Assembly: GCF_004770745.1 (NCBI RefSeq)
Contig: NZ_RQGD01000023.1
Location: 62,001-126,000 of the forward strand
DNA length: 64,000 nucleotides
Source of the DNA: Leptospira ognonensis
GTDB taxonomy: Bacteria; Spirochaetota; Leptospiria; Leptospirales; Leptospiraceae
Reading direction: 5' to 3'
The notes beneath the pieces are model-generated. The model made no database searches. It saw nothing but the letters and a program-made list of their open reading frames with translations, and was not told where the DNA came from. The translations under genes were made by a program, and so were the position numbers. The first letter of the stretch is position 1, and each line of letters opens with the position of its first letter. Shown here one piece after another: positions 26,556-36,000 of this stretch.

Positions 26556-28106
26556 TTAATTTTGAAAGTCTTCTGGAAGGAGTTTGGTTCTGTCCACGCC
26601 ATATTCTTCAAAAAGTGCATTTTTCGAAACATAATATCGATGAAGATTGATGTTGTAATCTACACGTGCTCTAACTAAAGCGAGTTGGTCTTGGACCAAT
26701 GTATCTAGCGCGTTTTTCACTGTGAGTGCGTTAAATCTCCCTTGCTGAAAAGATCTTACGACACCGCTATAATATTTTTTAGCTTCCTCTTCGGTCTTTT
26801 TGGCATTTTCCAACATTTTATAGGATGCTTTTAAAACATCGATACGAGTTCTAACATCATCCGCTACTGATTTCGTCAAATCGTCTTCTTCCAAATTGAC
26901 TTGTCTTCTTTGGATTTCTGCATCTCGAAGACCGGCTTTCACACCCACATCTCCGATCGGGTAACTGAGGTCCACCGAACCTTGGATCACGGGATAGTTA
27001 TAAGAAAAGACACCCGACTTGGAATTCGTATAATTTACGCTAGGCCCTTCTAGGTTCTGAGCTTGGTAACCGTATGTTCCAGCAGCTTTTAAGGTAGGCA
27101 TAGCATCGTTCTTTGCATTTTTGAGCGCTAGCTCCGCATTCTCTTTTTTGCGTTTGATATTTTTAAAATCGGCACGGTTGAGAAATGCATATGCTATATC
27201 TTTATCGTAGTCTATGTTTTGTGGAAGTTCATCAGATAAAGGACTTACTTTTGAAAATTTAGAATTTTCAGGTAAATTTAAGGACCGAATTAGCTTTCGT
27301 CTAGCCTCATCTTTTTCAGCCAAAGCTTGTGCCATCTGGCCTTCCACTTGTGCAAGTAGGGCATTCCACTGGTTCACTTCGAAAGATTCAGATAGACCTA
27401 ACCCTTGTTTGCGGATCGTGAGATCACGGATTGTTTTTGTATTTGTAAGTAATTGTTCAAAAGTTTGGTAGCTTGAATCTTTTACGGAAAAATTCCAATA
27501 GTCGACGAGGGCATTGACCACTTTTTGCGCCACTTGCTCTTCCAACTGGTCTTTCAAGATCAGAGATTGGTTTTCAATTATCTTCTCTTGGTTCCTTTCC
27601 TTGCTACCGAACGCGTTTTTCCAAAGGTCTTGGGAGATGGTCACGTTTAAGGAGTCTGTGTAAAGTGGAGGGAGCCCAAGGGCACCAAAACCTGCGGGAG
27701 TTTTCGTCGGGTCTTCAAAGGCGTTTGAGTCAAAACGAGTTGATTTAGCGTCGAGTTTAAAGTAGGTTCCTGTCGTGAAGAGCCTGTCGATACCTGCAGA
27801 ATAGGTAGTCGTTTGCGTTCTCGTTCCCGAAAATATATTGTTTTGGTTGTATGGAAATTTGTTCTGTTGTAAATCCGCATTCGCAAAGGCACGGTAGGTA
27901 TATCTACCTTCGAATTTCATCAGATCTGTATCTGCTTTGGCTAACTCAAGACGAGCGCGCATCACTTCTCTGTTATTGGCTATTGTATATTTTACAGCCT
28001 CTTTTAGATTGAGAGAGAATCCAGAATCTGTCTCTGCCGCGAGGAGGGCAAGACTTGAGAGAGCCATTATGACCACAGAAAGTATTGAACGTCGTTCCAT
28101 ATTCAC
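26556..28106 (-). CDS. TolC-family outer-membrane efflux protein
   Basis: A GTG at 28106 follows GAGGGAG by nine bases and gives VNMERRSILS and then a Sec signal (VVIMALSSLALLAAE). A longer TTG start at 28124 would overlap that ribosome site. The mature protein has the two OEP repeats of long coiled-coil helices and short strands (NLKEAVKYTIANNREVMRAR; SVNYTNSKSGVFSYNYPVIQ, then ADVRTRIDVLKASYKMLENA). TolC proteins are trimeric channels for RND, ABC or MFS pumps. No pump gene adjoins it here, so the partner is elsewhere. Confidence 0.9.
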   Translation of the reverse strand: MNMERRSILSVVIMALSSLALLAAETDSGFSLNLKEAVKYTIANNREVMRARLELAKADTDLMKFEGRYTYRAFANADLQQNKFPYNQNNIFSGTRTQTTTYSAGIDRLFTTGTYFKLDAKSTRFDSNAFEDPTKTPAGFGALGLPPLYTDSLNVTISQDLWKNAFGSKERNQEKIIENQSLILKDQLEEQVAQKVVNALVDYWNFSVKDSSYQTFEQLLTNTKTIRDLTIRKQGLGLSESFEVNQWNALLAQVEGQMAQALAEKDEARRKLIRSLNLPENSKFSKVSPLSDELPQNIDYDKDIAYAFLNRADFKNIKRKKENAELALKNAKNDAMPTLKAAGTYGYQAQNLEGPSVNYTNSKSGVFSYNYPVIQGSVDLSYPIGDVGVKAGLRDAEIQRRQVNLEEDDLTKSVADDVRTRIDVLKASYKMLENAKKTEEEAKKYYSGVVRSFQQGRFNALTVKNALDTLVQDQLALVRARVDYNINLHRYYVSKNALFEEYGVDRTKLLPEDFQN

Positions 28107-28139
28107 TATATAAGACTCCCTCAAGGTATCGATCCGCTC

Positions 28140-29030
28140 TTATTTTCCGAGCGCAACCTTCATTTTTTCGCCGACTTCGCCAATATGGGCACAGATACTA
28201 ATCCCAGCGTCTTTCATCGCCGCAATTTTGGAAGTCGCTGTTCCCATGCCTCCTGAAATGATGGCACCCGCGTGGCCCATACGTTTTCCAGGAGGGGCTG
28301 TTTGGCCTGCAATAAAACCAACCACAGGCTTTTTGCAATGGGCTTTGATATAGGCTGCCGCTTCTTCTTCCGAAGTACCACCAATCTCACCAATCATCAC
28401 GATCCCCTGGGTGTCAGGATCTTCATTTAAAAGGCGCACCGCTTCCGTATGGTTCATTCCAGGAACAGGATCCCCGCCAATACCGATACAAGTGGATTGG
28501 CCAAGGCCTGCAGCTGTTAGGGAGGCAACGGATTCATAGGTCAAAGTGCCAGAACGAGAAACAATCCCGATCTTCCCTGGAGTGTGAATGAAACCAGGCA
28601 TAATACCCATTTTCACTTTATGAAGAGGGTTGATCACACCAGGACAGTTGGGTCCCACTAACTTCGATTTGGAATTGCGTAAGACACTATAAACCTTGAG
28701 CATATCGTGAGTCGGAATCCCTTCTGTGATACAAACAATGAGAGGGATCTCAGCAAACAAACCTTCGAGGATGGCATCCGCAGCAAAGGGAGGAGGAACA
28801 AAAATGATGGCCGCATTAGCTCCATCTTCTTTCATCGCATCCTTAATCGTATTGCGAACGGGAACTGATTTTCCAGTCTCGGATGTCCAAGTTTGGCCAC
28901 CTTTTCCAGGCGTCACACCTGCAACCACCTTTGTGCCATACTCTAACATCTGTGTGGCGTGGAAGGATCCTTCCTTTCCCGTAATCCCTTGGACAACAAC
29001 TTTTGTATTCGCGTCTACTAAAACACTCAT
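28140..29030 (-). CDS. sucD: Succinyl-CoA ligase, alpha subunit
   Basis: SucD with SucC converts succinyl-CoA to succinate with substrate-level phosphorylation in the TCA cycle. Visible are [20 protein letters not shown], then [51 protein letters not shown] and the phospho-histidine loop [14 protein letters not shown]. The length of 296 is standard. It lies nine bases downstream of sucC on the minus strand, the usual sucCD order. Confidence 0.98.
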   Translation of the reverse strand: MSVLVDANTKVVVQGITGKEGSFHATQMLEYGTKVVAGVTPGKGGQTWTSETGKSVPVRNTIKDAMKEDGANAAIIFVPPPFAADAILEGLFAEIPLIVCITEGIPTHDMLKVYSVLRNSKSKLVGPNCPGVINPLHKVKMGIMPGFIHTPGKIGIVSRSGTLTYESVASLTAAGLGQSTCIGIGGDPVPGMNHTEAVRLLNEDPDTQGIVMIGEIGGTSEEEAAAYIKAHCKKPVVGFIAGQTAPPGKRMGHAGAIISGGMGTATSKIAAMKDAGISICAHIGEVGEKMKVALGK

Positions 29031-29039
29031 GATTTCTCC

Positions 29040-30209
29040 CTACTTTCCAATGAGCGAAACGATTTTGTCCGCCGCATCACGAAGTCCTTCAACTCCGACA
29101 ATATTTAGTCCTGATTCATTTAGGATTTTTTTGCCTTCTTCAGCATTTGTTCCTTTGAGTCTCACGACGACTGGTACGTGAATGTTTACTTTTTTAGCAG
29201 CTTCAATGACTCCATTTGCCACTCGGTCACAACGCACAATGCCACCGAAAATATTAACAAAAATACCTTTTACATTTGGATCTGATAGGATCAAACGAAA
29301 GCCATTTTCTACTGTAACAGGATTTGCCCCGCCCCCAACATCAAGGAAGTTCGCTGGTTCGGCTCCTGCAAGCTTAACGATGTCCATAGTTGCCATCGCA
29401 AGACCAGCCCCATTTACCATACAGCCAATGTTACCATCGAGTTTAACATAATTTAGGTCAAATTCTTTGGCTTTTACTTCGTAAGGGTCTTCTTCAGTAA
29501 TGTCACGTAGCGCAACGTTTTCTGGATGTCTGAATAATGCGTTTTCGTCTAGATCGAGTTTACAGTCGCCTGCAACGATTTCGTTTTGTTTGGTGAGAAT
29601 AAGAGGGTTTATCTCAAGCATCGCAGCATCTTCTTTGATGTAAGCGTTGTAGATTGCTGCAACTAAACTTGCAAAAGATTTTTGTGCTTCGGCTGGAATG
29701 CCAAGTGCAAAAGCAAGTTCTCGAATCTGAGCCGGTTGCACGCCAATGCCCGGATCGATTTGGATTTTAATGATTTTTTCGGGAGTGTCATGAGCCACTT
29801 CTTCAATGTCCATGCCACCTTCAGTCGAAGCCATAAGAATCGTTTTGCGATAAGCTCGATCAAGAAGGATAGATAGGTAATATTCCTTTGCGATTTCGAG
29901 TCCTTGTTCGAGATATACTTTTAGGACTTTTTTACCTTCGGGACCTGTTTGCGGTGTAACGAGTTGCATGCCTAGGATTTTGTCAATGGCTGCCTTAGCA
30001 TCTTCTTTGGTCTTTGTAACCTTGACACCGCCACCTTTTCCACGCCCACCGGCATGAATCTGTGCTTTTACGACAACGACGGGTGATTTTTGTACGACTT
30101 CGTTATATGCTTTTTCCCAGTCACTCGCCGTTTCGACGATTTTTCCGAAGGGGACGTTAGCATTATGTCTACGTAGGATTTCTTTGGCCTGGTATTCGTG
30201 GACTTTCAT
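29040..30209 (-). CDS. sucC: Succinyl-CoA ligase, beta subunit
   Basis: SucC carries the ATP-grasp nucleotide domain and succinate site of succinyl-CoA synthetase. It starts [20 protein letters not shown] and includes [49 protein letters not shown] and [10 protein letters not shown], followed by [14 protein letters not shown] near the end. The length of 389 is normal. It is the first gene of the sucCD pair. A TTGACA lies upstream on the minus strand (30296-30291), but I see no convincing -10 at 16-18 bases, so no promoter is called. Confidence 0.98.
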   Translation of the reverse strand: MKVHEYQAKEILRRHNANVPFGKIVETASDWEKAYNEVVQKSPVVVVKAQIHAGGRGKGGGVKVTKTKEDAKAAIDKILGMQLVTPQTGPEGKKVLKVYLEQGLEIAKEYYLSILLDRAYRKTILMASTEGGMDIEEVAHDTPEKIIKIQIDPGIGVQPAQIRELAFALGIPAEAQKSFASLVAAIYNAYIKEDAAMLEINPLILTKQNEIVAGDCKLDLDENALFRHPENVALRDITEEDPYEVKAKEFDLNYVKLDGNIGCMVNGAGLAMATMDIVKLAGAEPANFLDVGGGANPVTVENGFRLILSDPNVKGIFVNIFGGIVRCDRVANGVIEAAKKVNIHVPVVVRLKGTNAEEGKKILNESGLNIVGVEGLRDAADKIVSLIGK

Positions 30210-30317
30210 GGATTTCCTTGTCTATTTGTTGGTAACGGAAACGTTCCGACACTTTCGTTACTTGGTTCAGATTCGGATTTTGAGATGTCCTGTCAAGTCA
30301 TCTGCACTTCCAAGTTG

Positions 30318-30668
30318 CTACCTCCGCATGAGTAGGGAAGCAAGGGAAAGACAGAGCCCGCCCCAGAACGCCGCAGAGAAACTGGGAACACCTAGAAGAT
30401 TTGGGAACATTCGGCTAAGCAAAATGAGTACAATCGCATTGGCAAGTAGTCCGAGCAGTCCGAGACTGAGATAGTAGAGGAGCCACCCAAGTCCAAGAGT
30501 AGAAATTACAAATAGCCAACGGACAATCCAGTTGAGAACGATAAACCCAATGACAATCCAGATGGCATTGGTGGCATCGCCCTTGACTCTAAAATCCGAA
30601 TGAATCCACGGAAAGACAAAGAGGACAACGATGGCTTGCAGTAGTATCGAGACAATGAAATGAATCAT
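30318..30668 (-). CDS. Small four-helix membrane protein, phage-holin-IV-like (PF04020 type)
   Basis: This 116-residue protein has about four membrane segments. The layout (IVVLFVFPWIHSDFRVKG, then NAIWIVIGFIVLNWIVRWLF, then LGLLGLLANAIVLILLSRMF, PNLLGVPSFSAAFWGGLCLS) matches the 'phage holin family 4' membrane proteins that are common on bacterial chromosomes and have no proven lytic role. Its start overlaps the LprI-like gene's stop by four bases, so the two are coupled. The family call is by pattern. Confidence 0.7.
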   Translation of the reverse strand: MIHFIVSILLQAIVVLFVFPWIHSDFRVKGDATNAIWIVIGFIVLNWIVRWLFVISTLGLGWLLYYLSLGLLGLLANAIVLILLSRMFPNLLGVPSFSAAFWGGLCLSLASLLMRR

Positions 30669-31042
30669 GGGGCGTTAAATTCGCTTGGTTGGCATCCGGT
30701 ACTTTTGCATTCTCGGATTCGGTCGTTTAAGAAATTCGTTCTGCTTACCGTTTTATTTTTTGCACAGTCCATATTGACAAAAGATCCTCTTTCATCCTTC
30801 CAGCTGCATTCTGTATTGCGCTCTTGAATCCAAGTAAGCTGGGTTTCTTTGAGTTTCTTTTTTAATTTAGCATCAATCAAAGTGTTTAGCTTTTTGTAGG
30901 AATCATTTAATTCTTTATCCGCTTGGAAGTATACTTTTTGTAAGCAATACAATCCATCAAAGCCTTCTTTGACTTGATCGCAGTTGTCGGCAAATACGGC
31001 ACTTGAGAGTAAAAACATAAATAAGACTATCAATTGTTTCAT
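30665..31042 (-). CDS. LprI-like (DUF1311) secreted protein
   Basis: This 125-residue protein has a Sec signal (MKQLIVLFMFLLSSAVFADN). The mature part shows the DUF1311/LprI pattern: a cysteine near the start (YCLQKVYFQADKELNDSYKK), then ETQLTWIQERNTECSWKDER and C-terminal cysteines. LprI of Mycobacterium inhibits lysozyme; many relatives have no tested role. Six cysteines suggest disulphides in the periplasm. It is coupled to a holin-like membrane protein, so a joint wall/membrane role is conceivable but only inferred. Confidence 0.82.
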   Translation of the reverse strand: MKQLIVLFMFLLSSAVFADNCDQVKEGFDGLYCLQKVYFQADKELNDSYKKLNTLIDAKLKKKLKETQLTWIQERNTECSWKDERGSFVNMDCAKNKTVSRTNFLNDRIRECKSTGCQPSEFNAP

Positions 31043-31068
31043 GGGTTCCTTTTTTTATTTAAGCAATA

Positions 31069-31968
31069 TTAGGCGGCGATCATTTCTGAGACTTGCATGA
31101 TCCAAGATGTATAAAAGTTCGCAAGAGATCTGAGTAAAAATAAATCAGAATCGAGAACATTCGATTTTGAGAAATCTGTATTTTTGATCGCTTGGATCGC
31201 TTGGGCATACTTTGGTCGAAATTTCAAAAGCGGAGTGTCTGCGGAAATGTAGCTGAGGATACGAATTTTCATGTCATCATCAAAGTTATACTCTTTACCC
31301 CACTCATTGATGAGTGTATCACAGTTGTACTTTTTAGAGAGGAGTTGTTGGGCAACAATATTGCGAAACATAAATTCGAGTGCTGTAATGGTCAGGTCCT
31401 TATGAAGGAGGGCAACTTCGGAGACAATGTTGTCTTTTTTAAATAGGGCATCTTTCAAGTTACCAATCGCTAATATTTTAGCATTCATCGCATTATACGC
31501 GCGGTAATTGATGATCAGGTTTTCTCTTTCTTGTGGAGAAAGTCCATCATCCTGTTTTGAAGCTAAATTCTGTTCGGCAACATCTTCAGATTTTCCAGCA
31601 CTGAGGAAATCAATGGTTTGAAATAGAATGTCCAAGGAAAAGTGGTTCCGTCTATCTTTCCGATACATTTGTTCTTTTTGATAACTTAAAACAACCCGAT
31701 TCACAAAATCTTTAATATCCACGATGCGGAATCGTCCCGCACTCAGTAACAGTTTATGAAAGGATTCTTTAAAGCTTGGATCGTCGGAGTTCTCTAGACT
31801 TGAAAAACTGGTTTCAAAGTTTTTCAAAAATGTATCTTTCAATAGCTGAACCGAACCTTCGCCGATTTCCGGCTGCCGGAGGAGGATCTTCCAAAATAGG
31901 GAAGCTTCGTTTCGAATGTGATGCGTTTTTTTTTCCAATTCTCTTTTTTTCAAATCATCCAAGGCCAT
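31069..31968 (-). CDS. Hypothetical helical protein, 299 aa
   Basis: No signal peptide or membrane segment is seen. The start MALDDLKKRELEKKTHHIRN is charged and likely coiled; the rest is predominantly helical with few glycines (FSLDILFQTIDFLSAGKSED; AYNAMNAKILAIGNLKDALF). I recognise no catalytic motif. It is probably a conserved cytosolic protein. It lies 26 bases upstream of the LprI-like gene on the same strand. Confidence 0.72.
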   Translation of the reverse strand: MALDDLKKRELEKKTHHIRNEASLFWKILLRQPEIGEGSVQLLKDTFLKNFETSFSSLENSDDPSFKESFHKLLLSAGRFRIVDIKDFVNRVVLSYQKEQMYRKDRRNHFSLDILFQTIDFLSAGKSEDVAEQNLASKQDDGLSPQERENLIINYRAYNAMNAKILAIGNLKDALFKKDNIVSEVALLHKDLTITALEFMFRNIVAQQLLSKKYNCDTLINEWGKEYNFDDDMKIRILSYISADTPLLKFRPKYAQAIQAIKNTDFSKSNVLDSDLFLLRSLANFYTSWIMQVSEMIAA

Positions 31969-32032
31969 AGTGATATTATAGTACTATCCCGAAAAATTGG
32001 CAATCATTGTTTTTGTGGAAGTTGAGATTATG

Positions 32033-32452
32033 TTAGGTGTTTAAGCAACAAGCGCGAACCTGTTCCATCAATTCCTTGGAATTCCAAGGTTTGGTAAAAA
32101 AAGCAATCGTATTTGCCTCTGTTTTTAGCCTTTCCATGGCGATTGCATCTGCATGACCAGTGATCAGAATGGATTTCACTTGAGGGTGTTTTTGATGGAT
32201 TTTGATTAAAAACTCATCGCCTTTCATTTCGGGCATCAGCCAGTCTGAGAGGACAAGAATGACATGGACACCAGAGAGGAAAAGCTCATCGATCATTTCC
32301 AAGGCTTCCTTCGGATTTAACGCGCTTTCAAAATAGAATTGGTTTCCAAACTCTCTTTTTAGTTCCTGTACAAGCGAAAGTAACAAGATTGGCTCATCAT
32401 CGACGCAGAGGATCGCAGGTTTCGTAAGGGTTTCTAATCTTGTATCATTCAT
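32033..32452 (-). CDS. Single-domain response regulator (CheY-like receiver)
   Basis: The ATG at 32452 (MNDTRLETLTKPAILCVDDE) follows AAGGGAAG and matches the receiver start; a 20-residue upstream extension is unlikely. The product of 139 residues has the acidic pocket CVDDEP, the phospho-acceptor in LVLSDWLMPEMKGDEFL, the Thr/Ser switch in ILITGHAD and the conserved Lys in FFTKPW. There is no output domain. No histidine kinase adjoins it, so it is an orphan receiver that probably acts by protein contact. Confidence 0.9.
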   Translation of the reverse strand: MNDTRLETLTKPAILCVDDEPILLLSLVQELKREFGNQFYFESALNPKEALEMIDELFLSGVHVILVLSDWLMPEMKGDEFLIKIHQKHPQVKSILITGHADAIAMERLKTEANTIAFFTKPWNSKELMEQVRACCLNT

Positions 32453-32794
32453 TGATATTTCTGCTTCCCTTCGACAGGGAGAACTACCCTGAAGTTTGTC
32501 TCGCCCCTGCAAGAGGAAAATTTGATGCGATCAAACACTGTTTTCACTCTTTTTTTTATAGCTGTCAAGCCCAAGCTCTTTTCCTTCTCTCACTTTTTTG
32601 AAGTAAAAAACGGATTTAACCGAGTGAGCTTGCGATCTTCGAGTAGGGCATACAAAAGGCAGAGTATTTTCCTCATCGCGCGTTTGGACAAACTTTCCTT
32701 TTGGTAGATAGAAAAAAAAACTTGGATCGGCAATTGCTGATAGCCTGGATTCGGGAATCAAAATCATATCCAATTTAAGTAAGGATTAATCAAA

Positions 32795-33883
32795 GTGATA
32801 CTTGTAGTCGGATCAGGCATCGTGGGTTCTTGGGTGGCCTACCAAATTAGCAAAATTTCAAAGGAAGATGTGGTTGTTTGCGATTACGCGGAACATCGAG
32901 GCGATGGGATCAGCGGAAGAAATTCCGGAGTTCTACATTCAGGTATTTATTATCCAAAGGAATCAGAAAAACTAAAACACTGTCTACGAGGTTATCATCT
33001 AACACTCGAATTCCTAAAGGAGAACCATATACCTTTTGATCTTTGTGGAAAATACATTACCGTTGGAGGAAACGGAGATCTTTCTCACAAATCAGAAAAA
33101 TTACATTTATTATATGAAAAAGCACTTCAATATGAAATCAATGAAACGAATCTCATTGATCATCTCGAATCTATTCATCCCTTTTTAAAGGGGAATTTGG
33201 CACTTAACATACAAAAAACAGGTGTTGTTGCCGTTCCTGAATATTTGAAACGTCTTTGGGAAATGTGTGAGGCAAGCGGTGTTCTTTTTCTAAAAGGTAA
33301 AAAATGTAGCATAGAAAATGGATCTATCTATTTAACAGATGTTCAGGATGGTAGCAAGGAGCTTGCGGAAGTATCTGGTTTTGTGAATGCAGCAGGTTTG
33401 TATTCTGACGAGATCATAAGGCAAGCTGGGAATCATCAGTATGAAATTCGTCCAAATAAGGGTGAATACTTTAGACTAAAGAAAACTTTGCCATTACAGA
33501 AGTTAGTTTACCCCCTTCCTGAAGAACATAGCACAGCTCTGGGAGTACATTATACCTTCCATTTGAACGGGGAAGCCTATGCTGGTCCCAATTCCAATTG
33601 GTCTAGCAGTAAAGATGACTATAAGATGGAAACACCAAGGGATGCCTTTTATGAATCTCTTTGCAATATCACTAATTATTATAAGGAAGACGATTTGAGT
33701 GAAGGGTATGTAGGACTCAGGCCACGTCTTTTTAAAAACGGTAGCGCTCACACAGACTTTTTAATCGAACAGCATCCAGTAGATCGTCCTTGGCTACACT
33801 TACTAGGGATTGAAAGTCCTGGTCTCACTTCCTCTCCTTCCATCGGAGAAGAGGTAGCAAAACGGATTCAGTCCTTTTTGTAA
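32795..33883 (+). CDS. FAD-dependent oxidoreductase, L-2-hydroxyglutarate oxidase (LhgO)-like
   Basis: A GTG start with AAGGA nine bases upstream gives 362 residues beginning MILVVGSGIVGSWVAYQISK, an FAD Rossmann motif (GSGIVG). The segment GRNSGVLHSGIYYPKESEKL, then CLRGYHLTLEFLKENHIPFD, is the LhgO/DAO-family signature. Later come GFVNAAGLYSDEI, IRPNKGEYF and the C-terminal LHLLGIESPGLTSSPSIGEE. LhgO oxidises L-2-hydroxyglutarate at the membrane. The exact substrate is inferred. The upstream 282-base gap (32513-32794) shows no gene I would call. Confidence 0.85.
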   Translation: MILVVGSGIVGSWVAYQISKISKEDVVVCDYAEHRGDGISGRNSGVLHSGIYYPKESEKLKHCLRGYHLTLEFLKENHIPFDLCGKYITVGGNGDLSHKSEKLHLLYEKALQYEINETNLIDHLESIHPFLKGNLALNIQKTGVVAVPEYLKRLWEMCEASGVLFLKGKKCSIENGSIYLTDVQDGSKELAEVSGFVNAAGLYSDEIIRQAGNHQYEIRPNKGEYFRLKKTLPLQKLVYPLPEEHSTALGVHYTFHLNGEAYAGPNSNWSSSKDDYKMETPRDAFYESLCNITNYYKEDDLSEGYVGLRPRLFKNGSAHTDFLIEQHPVDRPWLHLLGIESPGLTSSPSIGEEVAKRIQSFL

Positions 33884-34560
33884 AAAACTCCATTCACGTC
33901 CACTCTTCGTAAAAAGCGATTGTCCGTTGTTGTGCGGCTCGGAAAAAATCCTGCTTCCACGTCGGGTTGGGCACTGATGCTTTTTAGCTTTTGGATGTCT
34001 TCATAACAAGCCTGCATGAATAATTGGTGTCCGCAGCCAAGCAAATGGTAACCTTCATGTACGAGGGTGGATTTCGGACTCGTGAAGAGGAGTTGTAACG
34101 TGGAGATGTATTTAGCTTTGATGTAACCTCTCGTGTTTGTATGAGTTTCAACAGCTCCTTGCATCTCAAGCTTGATTCCAATACCTGCAAAGATTCCTAG
34201 AGTGAAAAATTCATACAGAAGGTCCTTCCACTGTCTGCCCTTTAAGTATAGAATACGATCACATTCTTTTGTTAAAGGAACGGTATAGAGAAAGGATAAA
34301 ATATCAAATCCAGTGAACCCTGGACGTTCCATTTTCCCCTGATCGACATAAATCGCGCGCAGCGAGTAGAGCTTTAGTTCTTCATTCCAAGCGGAAAACA
34401 AGGACTCAATCTCTTCTGCTTCGATCCCATTTTCAGAAAGAGTGCAGACTTTGATTTCTCGCATTTGTCCAAAATCCATCGTCTCCCTGATTGAATCTTC
34501 ATGAAATCCAACGGTTGTACAATGCATCGTTAGCAGTAAAAAAACAATCGATAAGCGCAT
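33868..34560 (-). CDS. Lipoprotein with complete metzincin-type zinc motif
   Basis: This 230-residue protein starts MRLSIVFLLLTMHCTTVGFH, a lipoprotein signal with Cys14. Residues 168-178 read HEGYHLLGCGH, an exact HExxHxxGxxH, the metzincin zinc-protease signature (three His ligands, catalytic Glu, turn Gly). A methionine follows at 182, but no clear Met-turn of known spacing is seen. No pro-domain or other known metalloprotease block is recognised, so the family is open. It probably acts outside the cytosol. It lies three bases downstream of the propeller-like gene on the same strand. The motif itself is firm; activity is inferred. Confidence 0.75.
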   Translation of the reverse strand: MRLSIVFLLLTMHCTTVGFHEDSIRETMDFGQMREIKVCTLSENGIEAEEIESLFSAWNEELKLYSLRAIYVDQGKMERPGFTGFDILSFLYTVPLTKECDRILYLKGRQWKDLLYEFFTLGIFAGIGIKLEMQGAVETHTNTRGYIKAKYISTLQLLFTSPKSTLVHEGYHLLGCGHQLFMQACYEDIQKLKSISAQPDVEAGFFPSRTTTDNRFLRRVDVNGVFYKKD

Positions 34561-34563
34561 GGG

Positions 34564-35949
34564 TTACCAGGGAGTGAGGGGACCTGGCGGGCGCAGAAAG
34601 GATATCTTGTTTCCGCCCGATACGGCAATGACCTCTTTTCCTACCGGATTCGAGGCAAAATTAGACGTACTTAGATTTGATTCCAAACCAACATTCGAAA
34701 AGACTAAAGTTCCCTTTGAGGCATGGATGATATAAAAATCATTAGAAGAATGATTCCCACCAATCACGATGAAATCATTAGAGGCGGAGATGATTTTTCC
34801 GGCCTCTACTTTCGAAGAGATGAAAATTTCCTTTTTTATTTTTAGATCAAACACATGGAATTGAATGTAGCCCGATTCCACACCCGCAGAAATAAATAGA
34901 TACCGATTGTCCGGTGAGATTGATAAACTCCGAATCGTTTGTCTATCTTTTGTGGCTAAATCTTCCGATTCGCTTAGTGGGATAAATAGGACATCGCCAG
35001 CAAGTTTGTTCTCGACTAATGAGGTATTTTTATTTTTTATCATTGTCTGTTCTGTGATTTCTATTATGCGCCCATGTGCAGTTCCGAAGAGTATGGATTT
35101 CCGATTTTCGGAATAAACAAAGGGCAATTGGAAGTGTGCGATTTCAAATCCTGCAGGTTGGTCCCAGTTTGCTGTTTCTGGATCGCAGGTTAATTGATAA
35201 TCAAGTAGAGCCTTTCCTGATTTCGTATCATAAATGATAAACCGACGATCATAGAAATTAGGTCCTTCCATATTATGCTTGTAAGATGCAAGAATTCTTT
35301 TCCCACCATGGATAAAAACGGCTCGGTCAATGGTCATAATCCAATTCATACCTAATTCGGCTTCTTCCCTTTGTTTTGCTTCTTCTTCCCCTGGAAAACG
35401 ATAATCTATAGCAGCGGTTAAGCTGTGAAATTCGGATTGGATGACGGGAAATGACTTTTGAATTTGCCCATTATCCGTGGACCTCAAAACTAGAAATCTT
35501 TCCGACGCTTGGATATTTGGATCTGTCTGTCCAAAAGATAAGAACGATTTTCCATCGGGCGAGATATCAAAGATTGCCGGACCATCATATTCCTTTTGAA
35601 ACATCATCTTTGCGTTTGCTTTCCAGATTTGTGAACCATCTTTCAACTGGATGCGATATAGATTGAAATCGGTCGTACCAAGTATGATGGACTTGCCATC
35701 CGGGAGATACTGAAAGCTAAAGATATTTTCTCCGTTCGTATCCAATACCAAACTGTTTTGAATTTGCCATGCGATTTTTGGATCTACTTTCTCGGAACGG
35801 AACGGGGAATTTTCAAAGTATCTAGAGGTTTCTGCACTGAGCAGGATTGATAATAGTAGAACGATTGGTATTACGATTCGTTTATGCACAAAATGGTAGT
35901 ATGTTATATTTGAAAAATCGTCAAGGAGAAAGTGAATTTTCTGTTTCAA
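34564..35949 (-). CDS. Exported beta-propeller-like (WD40-type) protein
   Basis: This 461-residue protein has an atypical N-terminus: a TTG start and a hydrophobic stretch at residues ~24-39 (RIVIPIVLLLSILLSAETSR). A GTG closer to that stretch is an alternative start. The body shows repeated blade-like units: FSFQYLPDGKSIILGTTDFN with LYRIQLKDGSQIWKAN, FDISPDGKSFLSFGQTD, and RSLSISPDNRYLFISAGVES. These S.DG/SPD turns are typical of WD40/YVTN propellers. It is probably periplasmic, a protein- or ligand-binding platform. It is directly upstream of the metzincin-like lipoprotein and may supply its partner. Confidence 0.7.
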   Translation of the reverse strand: MKQKIHFLLDDFSNITYYHFVHKRIVIPIVLLLSILLSAETSRYFENSPFRSEKVDPKIAWQIQNSLVLDTNGENIFSFQYLPDGKSIILGTTDFNLYRIQLKDGSQIWKANAKMMFQKEYDGPAIFDISPDGKSFLSFGQTDPNIQASERFLVLRSTDNGQIQKSFPVIQSEFHSLTAAIDYRFPGEEEAKQREEAELGMNWIMTIDRAVFIHGGKRILASYKHNMEGPNFYDRRFIIYDTKSGKALLDYQLTCDPETANWDQPAGFEIAHFQLPFVYSENRKSILFGTAHGRIIEITEQTMIKNKNTSLVENKLAGDVLFIPLSESEDLATKDRQTIRSLSISPDNRYLFISAGVESGYIQFHVFDLKIKKEIFISSKVEAGKIISASNDFIVIGGNHSSNDFYIIHASKGTLVFSNVGLESNLSTSNFASNPVGKEVIAVSGGNKISFLRPPGPLTPW

Positions 35950-36000
35950 ATAGAGGCGCGAACCGTATTTCTTGACTAGGAAGAATTTAAGTTTAGAAAT

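Noticed and set aside
30268..30296. TTGACA upstream of sucC on the minus strand
   Set aside because: It is a perfect -35, but no acceptable -10 lies 16-18 bases downstream.
30184..30474. 96-residue ORF on the plus strand over the start of sucC and the holin-like gene
   Set aside because: It is antisense to well-supported genes and has no protein-family features.
32531..32773. 80-residue ORF on the minus strand between the response regulator and the LhgO-like gene
   Set aside because: Its composition is irregular, it has no recognisable motif, and it spans the likely promoter region of both divergent genes.
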